This document shows, in pieces, positions 21,650 through 33,721 of a stretch of DNA of 64,000 nt. Numbering within the stretch: the first letter of the stretch is position 1; every line of letters starts with the position of its first letter. Below the pieces are notes generated by a model. It saw nothing but the letters and a program-made list of their open reading frames with translations. It made no database searches and had not been told where the DNA came from. Source of the DNA: Uropetala carovei (taxonomy: Eukaryota; Arthropoda; Insecta; Odonata; Petaluridae). Location of the stretch: NCBI GenBank assembly GCA_036926305.1, contig JAXCHB010000135.1, forward strand, positions 3,348,001 through 3,412,000. The letters run 5' to 3'. The position numbers and the translations under genes were made by a program.

Positions 21650-24600
21650 TGATTGTTGGCTGGGTTTATTTATACAATAACTTAAACATTACTATGAATT
21701 ATTCTCGCTGTCTTCTGTTTTCATACCTCCGTTAATCTGCAGCCTCCTCAGAAATGTCTGAATATCTTACGTAACAGCTTCACTTCTAAGGCGGTAGTTC
21801 AAAATTTTGGCATTTATTCTACATTTCAGAAAAAATGAATCGAAACGACTTTATTCTCCCGCTCAAGAGCGAATCCATCTGGCTGCGCCATCGAACGGTC
21901 AGAGTTGGGACTACGAGTTCATACTACCGCCTCAGAGATGGCAATAGTTGGCGCCGTATTTCAACGAGGCTACGAAAGAAGAAAGTCGGATAAAAAGGTT
22001 ATATCAGAAGTATTTGCTCACAATAAAGTCACAGCTGGTTTCTTATTGTAATTACTCATCTCAACGGTTATGCAAATCATTAAGTTACACGCAACAGATT
22101 GTTATGTATAGGTTGTGAAAAAATTCCTAAGGAAAACGTGATAAGTAGGCTTTCAATTCATTTCGAAAGAGCAAACACAAGCATAGAAAATATAATTAAA
22201 CCTATTCATAATTTTAATGAATTTCCGAAAGAATTGTCCTATCATAAATGAAAACATCAGCTCGATTCGTAAATATTTTAAAGATGTTATTAGTATTAAT
22301 CCTTATGGAATAGGATATGGAGAAGAGCTTGTCTATGGATACGCGCATGATTAAAGATTGTCTCTTTTCTGTGGTAAGTATATTAGATATCGAAGAAGAG
22401 AACGTATAGTTGATACAAATGACGAAAAATAATTATTCATGCGGATCAATTCGTGATGTTTAACTAATTCCTCTTTCGTAAAATCTAATCTATGAAAATA
22501 ATAGCCCTTGTATGCGAGTCTGTAACTTTGTCGTCGTTATTGTAGACATCACGAGATTATATATACCAAAGTGGATATATAACGTGTTTACCTAAATAAT
22601 TAATGAGTAGTAGAATGATTTTTTTCCTGAGTCGTAAAAATTAAAGTCGTAATGAGTGTATTTGTACATTTTTAGGCACGCGTATAGGTATTCGCGCAAG
22701 ATCTAATGAAGGAATAATAGAAATATATGTAACGGAAATGAAAAATGTTTTCAAATTGTCATATTACACTTTTTATTTTACTTTTAAATCAAATTTAGTA
22801 TGGGGTTTTTACGATATATTAATTTGATAATAGAGAGCCTTGAACAAATACATTCGTAGCGTAGGAATTATTATCGAATTTCAAAAGAAAATATGTAGGT
22901 ATGTGGGGAACAGTGAGGAATACGTTCCTTCCTGTGAAATTGGCATGAAAACAACTGATATGAACTAACGTAAATTAATCAAAATTAACTCCTTTAAAGT
23001 AATTTTGATTCGATTATTCTGCATTTATTTTATAATTGATGCATTTTCCTATTGTTTGGATAATATACATACATCGTTGTTCGGTTATACAATTTTTGCA
23101 CACAATTGTGTTTTTTGTTTACATTGCAGCAGATAAGTTGTTAATATTTATTTTGAACCGTATTTTTGTAGTATGTTAAGTAGTCCCAAGCTAATTTAAG
23201 TGCTTTTAATGAACGTAAAAATAAATAAAATAAACAAATAAAATAAATTAATTAAACAAATAAAAATAAAAAGGAATGCTAATAACGATATAATTATGAT
23301 TTATTTTGGAACATCCATTAAACGCTTGGATATGTTCATTTACGCAGGGTCGGTCTAGGAAGTGCTATCCCCACCAAGTATCTGTATTCTTTGCAGGAAG
23401 ATACATTCATTTATGTAGGCTAATTATCGAAAGCATTCATTTCGTTTTCGTAGACATTGCTTTTATTTTAAAGGAGCGCTAAATAAATGAACATATAAGT
23501 TCAAATGTTTTTAAAAAATTATCTGAATGGGGCACTGAAATGTATGTACGCCCAGGGCGCCAAAATACTTCGGGTCTCTCTTGCATTCACGCTATTTTTA
23601 GTGAATTCTTTGCAAAGGTGTGCATCTTGTTATAAGTACTACGTGATTTTCATTTTATACTTCACTCATACCTACCCGTCATATTTGGCGGTCATTTATC
23701 AAGTATCTAAATAAAACTTTACATTTACATGTGCGCAAAATTTTCACTGTCAGCAAAGCAGTTTCCTACTAACTCTAAGCAAACTGAATATGAACTTCTA
23801 TTCTTCTTAAGCAAATTCTCCTAAGTATTATATTTTCTAGATTTTTTTGTGGTAAATATATCTTATAAAATATTGAAATATTGAAATTTTTCATCTCCTT
23901 TTCTATCCCAAACTAGTTTTACATCAGCTAGTAGATGAGCAATGATGCTAAACGCATCATTCCTTGCAAGCATACGTGGAACAAGAGATATAACATCTAG
24001 CTTTCTACCATTAATTACGATTTTTTCCTAAGATATATAAAATTCCATTCAACACATTTCCACTTGAAATCTCTCTCTTCGTTTGCAAGAAAAATAAACC
24101 AGCATAACTCGCTAATAAAATTTTCATTCCGCTATTACGGTTTCCTTAAGCCGCAGCATAAAAACTTGAATTTGATAGCGCTTTTCTCGATAAATTAATG
24201 TAACATTTCTTTTCTATGCCACAATTAAATTTATTCCGACAACTGAAACCTTCCACTGTACTTTTTCACTCGTAGAATCATTTCCTTGAAATATAGATGA
24301 GAGACGAAAAACAATGTCTCAACAGACATAAATTTAAACTAGCTATTGTCTCTCAGTATCATAAACGCACAACAAAACTATTAAATTTATTATAAACAAT
24401 GGGATAAAAACAAATATCTTTTCGGAAGCAGAATGAACACTATTTTCGTTGTTATATAAAAAATAAATATTTTTCAACGAACATACGATGTCGAGAGAAA
24501 ATTTTCATGATATTCAACTCAGGTGGTTGCCTCTTAGGCTGAACAATGCGGGGCAGTTCATTCCTTTCTCCCCACTCTTGAGAAAACCTTGATTCGGCCG

Positions 24601-24785
24601 AAATAAACTATACGGGTATGGCGACCCAAATACAAAGCCAACTAATCTTTTGCACATAAAGCAGCAAAAGAACATGAATATACATAATCAAGTTTTTGAA
24701 TCTAAGTTATTAATTGTGTTTCTCCAACATGCACGACTAGGTCGTATAATAACAACCACCTTAATCAATTCCTTAGGCCAGAGGT
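21650..24785. other. Unassigned AT-rich sequence
   Basis: About 3 kb with no supported gene. An A/T-rich AAATAAATAAA-type tract lies at 23217-23272. The short ORF at 23505-23714 has no family motif. No terminal repeats or target duplications were seen. Confidence 0.5.
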
Positions 24786-24860
24786 CGGCAACCTGCGACT
24801 CCTGAGCCGCAAATGCCTTAGGCTCTGCTACTAATTATTATCTCGCCCTTAAAGTTGAAT
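24786..24860 (+). mobile_element. hAT terminal fragment
   Basis: CAGAGGTCGGCAACCTGCGA, followed by CTCCTGAGCCGCAAATG and GGCTCTGC, matches the style of hAT termini that begin CAGRGGTCGGCAACC and carry GAGCCGCA repeats. Only one end is seen, so this is a fragment. Confidence 0.4.
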
Positions 24861-26218
24861 GACGCGTTCGCCGTCAAACATTCTGATGTTCTTAGATGCA
24901 GCATTCAAGTGAGAAATTCTCTTTCCACAGACTGTAGAAAAAAAAAGGATCGGGAAATTGCATGCCCTATGCTCTATTGTTTCTCATTAAAAAGTCCATC
25001 GAATAATACGCAAAATGTGTTGATATCCGTTATCTGCGTTCTCTCGGAGAGATAAATTCTCTCTACTTAGTAGGTTCCAAGTCAAACGCGCTTTCTTTGT
25101 TTCGCACGCCCTCGCATGGAATCCAAAGCGATCGGTCGCGAGATAGCACTTGCAAGAGAAAAAGCATTTCAGGTCAATGAGCAGCAAGCAGCGTGCGCGC
25201 CCACGATGCGTGCCTTGGGGACACGATGAGCACCCTTCCTCCCCAGTCAGCATTCCTATCTCTTTTTCTTCATCAGGCAAGCGAATAATCTTCGCGGAGA
25301 GACCCTCGATACAATCAATTTCCAGTTCATTATGCCACCTCCTCCCAATCCCAAACAAAGATACCATCGGAGAAAAGGCGATGGAAGCGTGGACGCTTCG
25401 ATATCTACGCCGTTATATGCGTTTTTAAATTAAGGATAAACTGAATAATCTGTATAATTAATCTTTACGCTTCGTCGAAATCAGCACTTAAACTAATATG
25501 GGTGATTATCTGATTTAGACGGCGGTCTGAAATTCGAAAACAGTGCGAGTTTATTGCAATGAACTTTTTCCTTTTTTTTTACGAATTCTGAAAACATTTT
25601 AGGTTCATATGTTAAATATATTAAACGATCTCGAAAAGAATCGGACATCCTCATTTTGGCCAAACTGTCACAGAAGTAAAGCGGACAGATGGAGGCCCTG
25701 CGGACATATGGAGGGTCGGACAAACAAGCAAACTGCTGCTATCACATTGCTGCAAAAACTTCTAACACTAAACGGCCCAAAATGATTCTTAACTATACAT
25801 TTTTGTTGCTTGGTTTCCCTAAGATTAGTACGTTTTTTCTGAGTTAATATGAACTATCAAGTAGGATGCTTTTGTAGCGTGAATGTCATATTTTAAAGAG
25901 AGATTAAAAAACAAGCAGATAAGGAAGAAAGCGGGGAGAATTAAGAACAAAAGAAATCAAAATAGGCGAACAACAGAAATTACAGATTTTAGACGATGAC
26001 AGTGAATGAATTTGAATAAAAGCGAAAAAGACGCGCATACAATGTGAATGGAACAGAACAGAATGTCAAATATTGATTCATAAGCACCTATGAGGAAAAC
26101 TAAAGCTTAAGCCAGAGGTATACTTCGCTGAAAATGAATATTCTGAAGATTAACGAAACGATCTATTTATTTTAAATATTTGATTTCAATAAAAAGTTTA
26201 TATTTTTCACTTAAACAT
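24861..26218. other. Unassigned sequence
   Basis: The 126-codon minus frame at 24987-25367 has no recognisable domain, and both strands are open at the same place. Nothing else of note is seen before the Harbinger remnant. Confidence 0.45.
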
Positions 26219-27211
26219 TTAAACATCATTATTATCATACAATAAAGTTTCAATTTCATTTCTTATTCTTTGCACCTTTATCTTGATTTCTGCTTCAGTT
26301 TCCATTTCTTCTTCCGTTTCATTTGCATGTCCTACATCTAGTAATTCGTGTGTCAAGTCATCGCCATCATTTAAATTTTTGGCAAAATTATGTATTATGA
26401 AGCAACATAATATGTTTGGTATTTTTTCTAAAGAAACTCCAACTTTATAACGAGTTCTTGAAAATCGACTTTTTAATTGTCCAAAAGCAGCTTCAATTAC
26501 AAATCTTTCGTGAGTATGGATTCTATTATAATGTTTTTCTTGTGGAGTTGTTGGATTTTTAAATGGAACCATTAACCAAGGCAAAATACCATAACCGCTA
26601 TCTCCAAGAATAATGGATGCACTTTTAGATTTATACATAAATCGTATAAACTGGAACTTTTAAGTATACGGCTGTCATGCACAGAGCCAGACCAACGAAT
26701 ATCAACACTGGTGAATACGTACTCAGAATCACATGTAGCCTGAACATACACAGATGGAAAACCTTTTCTATTCACATATTCATCCCCAAAACAACTAGGC
26801 TTTGATATTTGAGTAAATCATCGCACCAATTACAGAGGGAAATTGAAACATCAGACCCCATTTACGTTTAGATTCTGCCATTTCTTCGGTTTTCTTTGGA
26901 AACTTGATCCATTCACTTATTTTCGAGGCAACAAATTTCATCGTCTTACACACAGTAGTACGATGTACGTGATGATCTTCCCCAACTCCAATTTGAAATC
27001 CGAGGTCACTGACATATCTTACAAATATTTCCACCTTCTGCTTTAAAAGAAGTGCTCCTCCAAGTCTCTCTTGATTTTATCCAAGAAACAGACTCGAAGT
27101 ATACTCGAAATTTTCCTCCATGAAACGATATAAATTTTTATAATCGTTATTTGTTGACTTTCGTCTTTTCTTGTATTTTTTCACTTTTCGCGTAATTATA
27201 AACTCGGCCAT
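26219..27211 (-). pseudogene. Harbinger transposase (HARBI1-like nuclease), frameshifted
   Basis: This is a DDE nuclease of the HARBI1/DDE_Tnp_4 type. The reading starts MAEFIITRKVKKYKK at 27211. An in-frame stop follows near residue 45 (FLG then stop, about 27078). The second block reads VGEDHHVHRTTVCKTMKFVA, a helix-turn-helix region. Catalytic motifs survive: VDIRWSGSVHDSR (first D), LGDSGYGILPWLMVPF (second D) and RFVIEAAFGQLKSRF (E). Frameshifts near 26790 and 26640 separate the blocks. The total, about 330 codons, is close to family length, so the gene is nearly complete but inactive. It ends in an acidic E-rich tail. Confidence 0.85.
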
Positions 27212-27505
27212 ATTAACAATATCGGTAAAATATCATCAATTTATACAAATAAAAGAAATTGAAATTTTTAAGCGAGATAAATTGTAAGCATATGCTTAAA
27301 AGATTTAGCAAAAGGTCGGTTTTATTCACACATTTTAAAGCAAATGCTACAAAAGAATCCTGAGAATTAGCAGCTGTTTATTCTTTTAAGCAAAAGCAAA
27401 TGCCATTTTTTTATTCATCTCAAGTCAAGTTTTTGATTAAAAAATGTTAGAAATCTTAAGCAAAAGCATTTGTTTAATTTTTATTCACTCGGCTCAATAT
27501 GATGC
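26219..27505 (-). mobile_element. PIF/Harbinger element remnant
   Basis: The minus strand contains the transposase described at 26219-27211. Upstream of its start (27290-27505) lies a region repeating AAGCAAATGC-like words, ending near TTTTATTCACTCGGCTC. Similar subterminal repeats occur in Harbinger elements. No matching inverted terminus is seen to the left of 26219, so the 3' end is probably lost, and no 3 bp target duplication can be assigned. Confidence 0.55.
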
Positions 27506-27739
27506 ATTTTGTTTTTGTTACACATTAAGCATTTTGAAATCGTACGCATAATTAATGGTTTCCAAATATGTAATAAAAATTTAAGCTCGTTATTAAATTG
27601 GTTGAGTGTAATGGACGAAAGATTCAAAGACTATCGAAATTTAGTTTTGAGAAAGTTGAACAGTTCACTAAAACTGTAATCGACAATAATCACCAATGTC
27701 AATATCAAATTGTGGTAATCGGCAGGAATCACTAATAAT
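27506..27739. other. Unassigned AT-rich spacer
   Basis: No feature is visible in this spacer. Confidence 0.5.
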
Positions 27740-27815
27740 AATAATATCCGGGCGTTTTGTTAAAAATAATATCTGGGCGTTTTGTTAAAAATAATATATG
27801 GGCGTTTTGTTAAAA
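27740..27815 (+). repeat. Three tandem copies of a 25 bp unit
   Basis: The unit, AATAATATC(C/T)GGGCGTTTTG plus TTAAA, occurs three times with a 25 bp period (GGGCG at 27750, 27775 and 27800). Differences are single bases. Confidence 0.9.
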
Positions 27816-30800
27816 CTCTGGCGAAATGTAAAAATATAAGTGCCAATGCTTGGGGCTGCTCATTCATCAACCGAGGGAAGGACTGACGTAGTGGCGATTC
27901 GGACGATTGCCAAACAATCCACTGTGAAATAGGGAAAGGCACGCACAGAGCGCAAAACAGCGAGACGACTTCAAGTCACTTCGATTTCATTATTTATGAT
28001 CAGACTTCTAATACTCTATTCGCGGAAAGCGCGTTCGCCTTTTTTTTTAAAGAAAGAATAAAATGTCGCAGAGATGACCTGCAGCCGCAATTAAGAGAGA
28101 GGCGGCCAATGGACGAGCGGTCGAAATTCGTATCTCGATACTCGGCTCCCCCCCCCCCCCTCCTCCTATCACCCCTCTCTCTCTCTCTCCCGTATCATCA
28201 AAGCCAGTGCATTCGAACCGGGAACCTCCCACCCCGAACGCGCTTTCACGGCACGCAAAAGTCTCAAAAGGTCGGCTGCTTTTTCACGATCGCCGATGAG
28301 CACGGGAAAATCGGAGCGAAAATGATTCAGCCACTCACTCCCACGGAGGGAGTCACGACGCCATTTTCATTATTTCGAAAACAAAGAAGAGCGTGGTGCG
28401 AATACGCCCCTTAAAAAGAAGAAACGCAACTCGACGAAAATCGAAGCGACGACATTTCGGCCATCTCACTGTGGCGGGAAGAATGAGAGCGAGGAGGGCG
28501 TGTGGGGGGCGAGGAGGGGCGAGGAGGGGCGAAGAAGAGGAAACACGATCGGTTTAATCGGGCGAGAGAAGGCTCATTGCTTTACCTCTCCCCCGATCAG
28601 GTCGTTTTTGCATTTGGGTCAAATCGGCGTGAGAGACACCTCGCGGGTTTTTTCTGTTAAGAATCCCTTTCCAGATGAAAGTAAATGCCATTCAAGATTC
28701 GGGAAGTCTTCTTTCGTGGCCCGATATAATGATCGGAATTGAAAGGTGGAATATAAGGTAGAACATGGCCTTATACTAACACAAACGTATTAAGGCGATC
28801 CCTCGGACGATAGACAGGAATCAACGGAGATTTTAGGCGAAAGCTGTGTCCTATGAATCGGTAGAATTCGAAGTTGGGTGCGTACACTTAGGTAACCTAT
28901 TAGGTCGAAGGGAAAGACGCTATGCCGTCGAATATTTTCGAGGAAACCGCATGCAAACAATGGCCCTTGTTCCCCGTTTATCGAATCGCCGCTCTCTTCG
29001 GCATCACAAAGGATTAAAACTGCCAAGAATTCCGAGAATGAATCCGTGGTCTAACGACTCAAGCGTGGAATCGAAATTGCTGAAGACTAGAATTCAAAAT
29101 TAAGGTAAAAATCGGAAATTAATACATGTTACGACGGAGTCAAACAACACAGCTTTCTAAATACAGTTTACCAATCATCGAAGCACTAATTTTTTACCTG
29201 GATAGATAAAGCTTTATAGGATTACGCGCTATCAGTTCTTTCCTGCATATAATTCAATCGAAAAATTCCGATTACACTTACGAGTAATTAAATGAGAAAC
29301 TAAATCATGGCATTATTGTTATCACTCGAGTAAGACGAAATTCCAGAGTTGTTTAATTTTATGGAGTAATAAAAGCGGTAACCATAAGTATTTTATGAAA
29401 TGTTTACTGATTAGAATAATAAATTACGAGTGAAAAAAGGAATGAATAGTAATGAAATTGAAGATATTTACGGGTCAGCGTTCTTTATTCGGCCAAACTG
29501 TGATCTAGATTTGGACGAGCAGGGTGAGTCTAAGAAAAATAGCGAGAACGAATAAAAGAAATCATCAATAAATTGAAAATCTATCCAATAAACGGAAATT
29601 TTCTGAAGGAAATTGAGCGGAAGTTGCGTAGCTCTCAATAGAAAAAAATCGCGCAAAAAGGTCATTTATCAAGAGAGAGAAAGAGAGAAACAGGAGTGTT
29701 GAATTTAAAAAAGAACATAGGAAAGATACCCGTAACAAGGCAGTATAGTTAAGAGGGGTTTAAGAGAATTTGAATGTGAGGGGTTGAAAGAAGAACCGCT
29801 TCCATAAAAAGAGACAAGGAATGAGAGTGGCAAAGTGCCAGGAAGAGAGGATTTTACACCACGACTTCCCAGAGGAAATGGCAAACATTCTTTTCAGAGT
29901 ATTCACAAGTTACATTGATATTAGTATTGTCTCAAATTCATATCACAAGGTCCACATTATTTAACGTAACTTGAAGATATTTATATTCCCACTTAAAATG
30001 AACTAAACCTGGGCTTAAAAATGCTATAAAAGTTATTAAATGCATTTATTGCATGCTATTTAAACATTTCTTAATCGCCACGTATTCTTCAATACCCTCT
30101 CGTCTGCGTACGATTTTTCTGTGCATACTGAGCACATACATATCGTAAACGGTCAGTTGAAATGTATTTAAGTACCAGAATTGAACCCCTACAACAATTT
30201 CGCTGCAATGTGCAGCATTTATACGTGGCGGTCCACATCATGAATGTTAGTTACGAAAACCAGAACCCTGTGCTTTGGATGCGTTCGGTGACAACAAGCG
30301 TTGTTTCATGAAGCTAAAGCAGTATATAAACTCAGATTTGAAATGTGTTGGCGCTACACACGATCCGTCACCAAGAGAACCAATCAATCAATCAATATGA
30401 TTCGCGTGCAACTTAAAGTCCCTTCCCTTCTGCTCGGCAACCCCCATATCGCTGCGTCTATCAGATTCCCAAAGATGCTGGAGATCGGAGCAAAGATACA
30501 AGGAAATCTACGCGCCGCCGACTGCACAAGATTTTTCAGGACAAGGGCGCGGACGAACGCGGGACTTCCTCATCGTCAAAGGCGACCCCTTCGGAAGGGC
30601 ATTCCGCGAGAGCGGGGTGTGGCCCCTCCGACCCTTCCGCTGGATCCTTCCGGCGACCGTTCTAGGCCGTCGGGGTCACCGGAACGGTGAAAGCCGCGCG
30701 TCGAAAAATAATAGAAATGGAAGATCTGGTTCGTACTTACGCTCATCACGCCTCGTTTTTTTTCTTGCGAAAAATCGCACGACCACAGACGGCGAGGAGA

Positions 30801-31599
30801 GTGGCACATCGCATCACCATAATTGTCGAAATGTCGACCTATGGAAAAGGGTCGCCCGCTCTAAAGGGCACGGGTCAACTCCCTTCGACATTATGGAAGG
30901 TTCCCATCGATCCGACTTTTAACGCCGCCTGAGAAAGAGCAATTCGACGCGAAGAGAGACGTGCACTACTAACCCACAACTAAGCCAACGTCTTAGAATG
31001 AGATGCGAAACTGAAGTGGGCGACAGTCCACCATCAAGCTGAATGAATTATTACTTCGGAAAAAACGTTTTAGTAGAGTCCGCGGCGGTCGCGGATACAT
31101 CGAGGAACGGCGTGGGAAAAAGCGAATGCGATTTCTCTCATCTTAACCATCTACTCAATGTTACTATAATTAAGAGTGGACTTAAAACACGAATCTTCGA
31201 CGGCGCTCATTTTTTTATTTTAAGATGAGATGATTGAATGACCACTCAGGGATAAAATATTTTTATTTTAATGATTACGCAATTTTCTCTATCATATCTT
31301 CGACTTAAACAAGTTCTTCTCTTAGGAAAACGATAAATCGCAAAGATTCGCGAAGCTAAAATTCATATAAAACATGCCCTTTCTGAGAAAATAAAGTGAG
31401 AGGTTTTCTCGGAAAACGTGATCCGACAATTCCACGGGAGGACAAATTCGTTTGGACCGAGTTCAGAAAAGGAAATGAATTCACTTCCGTGTCATCTCCA
31501 ATTTTGAAGAGCAATTATGTACTTGCAATGGGTCAAAGGACAACCGAGGAACTGAAAGAATACAAATAGGAATTTATTCGGAACAGCAACATAGTACAA
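27816..31599. other. Unassigned sequence with GC-rich patches
   Basis: GC- and CpG-rich patches lie near 28040-28640 and 30440-30960. A C run occurs at 28149-28161, followed by a CT tract at 28176-28189. ORFs in these patches (for example 28109-28414, 30301-30690, 30617-30922) overlap in several frames and show no domain. They may include host regulatory or untranslated exonic DNA, which cannot be shown from sequence alone. Confidence 0.4.
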
Positions 31600-32240
31600 C
31601 AAGTTAGGAAAGTGTACAACGTATCACAAATGGGCGCGTTTCGTGCAATGGAGTATTACAAAGAAATTATATACCTGTACGTTAGGGAAATAGCGTTTTA
31701 AAGTTCTTTCCTTCATCATAAATAATCCCTTTTCTTCCTATTTAATAATATTATACATGCACAAGTAAGGAAATTAAACGTTTATTTGGGAGATTGTTTA
31801 TGTTAGCAACAATGAAGTAACCATGCAAGACATTTTCTAAGTTCAACTCGATATAAGACGTTCTTGTTTGATTTTCTCGATAACGGCTACTCCTACGATA
31901 AAAATGTATAGAAAAGGAAATACTCTACTTTTCCAGTTCTACAACATGTATTTGAAAAATATTTTGATATGAGCAATACTTAACGAGATGTGACGAAAAT
32001 GTAATTTTTTGTCCCCAGTAAAGTGGTATCCCTGATTGGCGTACATAATTAATTTTTGCGATTTTCTTATTACATTTGACTGAAAGTCCTTAATATCAAA
32101 TTTCATGAAAATCCGATCGGTAGAAGCCGAGAACGAACATGCGGACGGACGGACGGACAGACGGATGGACAGACGGACAGACGGACGGACCGACCGAAGA
32201 TAATAGGCGCTCACGCTGTACCCGAAACGCGCCTAAAAAA
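31600..32240 (+). repeat. Repeat A, copy 3 of 5
   Basis: This full-length copy begins CAAGTTAGGAAAGTG and ends GCGCCTAAAAAA. The inverted motifs at 31633-31643 and 32223-32233 are an exact 11 bp match. A GGAC-rich tract lies at 32142-32196. The minus frame PSVRLSIRLSVRPS is merely this tract read in reverse. Confidence 0.85.
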
Positions 32241-32352
32241 CACTTAAAAAGTTGAAAATGTCATATGCGAGAGAGAAGAGAAAGTTTTAAATTATTAAGC
32301 TTGCGAGCAGCGGTACGAGGATTTTGATAAGGATCGAAGTTGTGATCGAGGA

Positions 32353-32353
<1 letters not shown>

Positions 32354-32385
<32 letters not shown>
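32354..32385 (+). repeat. (GA)n microsatellite
   Basis: This is an uninterrupted GA run followed by a G-rich segment, probably slippage-prone. Confidence 0.95.
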
Positions 32386-32390
<5 letters not shown>

Positions 32391-33256
32391 GGGGAGGAAG
32401 AGAAGAAGCATCGCTTCCATAGAAGAGAAAGCGATCCTCTTTTTTTACTACTCCCGACCTCACACAACCCTTAAAAAGCAATTTTATGTGTTCCCCCAAC
32501 AAGGCGATCCTTATGGTCAAACGAGCGAGATTATCTCCTTACCGCTCGGCCAACGTCGCTAATTGCTATGCCACCGACCGACGTGCGATTAAAACATTTT
32601 CGCGCCACATCTACGTCAGTATTTCATACGTAATTGACCATTGTTCGTCCTCTCCCTTCCACGTCTCTTCCCTTCTCACACTCCTCGCTTCCCATGGCCC
32701 TTTCGGAGTCAAACATCGGCGCAGGAGTTTGCAGGGGAACCTATTAGAAACCTCATTTTTTTTTTACAAAATGACACGGTATTAGAGGGAAATGTAGGTT
32801 GGATGCGATGGCACGTAGAAGAGATACAGTTAACAATGTCCGAAGGAGTTAGAAAACGGCATTGGGAGAGTGAAAGAGGAGCGGCCGTATACGATGGCGT
32901 AACGGTTCCAAAGATCGGATCGAAATGACAGGCGGAAATAAAACTTCTCAACTGAATAGTGAGAAATGTTGGTGTGTGTGTCGAAGTGAGCGGGAGACAG
33001 TAAATCGCGTTTACAGCAGAAGGAAGAGAAAACCGAAAAATATATATATGGGAATGATCTTGCTTAACTCTTTAAATATAAAGAATTTTAACAATTAAGC
33101 TAACGGTTGCTGGCCGTGAGGGATTAAGAGAACAATCAAGAAGATGAACATCAGCTATCAAACAACGGAAAAAGACTTGGGAAAAGATTTTACGAATTTG
33201 ACAACGAAACTGGTGCGGGAAATGTATACACATATAGAGAAAGGGTAGAAGAGATT
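32386..33256. other. Unassigned sequence before the LINE
   Basis: ORFs at 32486-32785 and 32641-32928 have no family motif. LINE homology begins near 33257, so the retrotransposon's 5' end is missing. Confidence 0.45.
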
Positions 33257-33685
33257 ATCGGCCACATGACGCAGCAGTGCCGCGCTGATTTAAAGTGCGC
33301 CAGGAGCGGGAAGCCGCATCGCGTCGGGCAGGGCGACGCGGAGAAACTTAGGTGCGCCAACTGCGGGGGCAGCCACGCCGCAGGAGACTGGAGCTGCCCC
33401 AGAAGATCGAAGGAGCCAGCCAGCCTCGCCACCACCGTCCCTCTGTGCCTGGTCGTGGAGGAGACGGACGTCAACCGAGTGAAGGAGCCCACGGAGCCAG
33501 CGACCATCTACGACGTGACTAGGTTCATCAGCATCGCGATGACCAACGCACACCCGACGGAACGTGCCTCTGTGGCCTCCATCCTAAACGGAGCAGCTAC
33601 GGCTGTCTTCGGACAGGGAGTGCACATGCACTATAACAGAAATACGATGTATCCTAAAATTACTTATGCCTCTGTTTTCCAGTAG
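33257..33685 (+). pseudogene. LINE ORF1 (gag), C-terminal part
   Basis: The frame opens in the middle of a zinc knuckle: GHMTQQC, then CARSGKPHRVGQG (one expected Cys replaced by Ser) and CANCGGSHAAGDWSCPRR. These CCHC-type knuckles bind RNA in LINE gag proteins. A further ~80 residues end with TYASVFQ at the stop. The ATG at 33266 lies inside the knuckle and is not a natural start. ORF2 begins 36 bases downstream, as is usual for these elements. Confidence 0.75.
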
Positions 33686-33721
33686 GGAAGAAGAGGAGAA
33701 CGCTGAAGGAGGGACCCACCC

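Noticed and set aside
24987..25367. 126-codon minus ORF
   Set aside because: No recognisable domain, an opposing open frame over the same DNA and no splice or promoter evidence.
33266..33685. Independent small zinc-finger gene
   Set aside because: The Cys/His pattern is a LINE gag zinc knuckle directly upstream of the endonuclease-reverse transcriptase ORF, and the ATG falls inside the knuckle.
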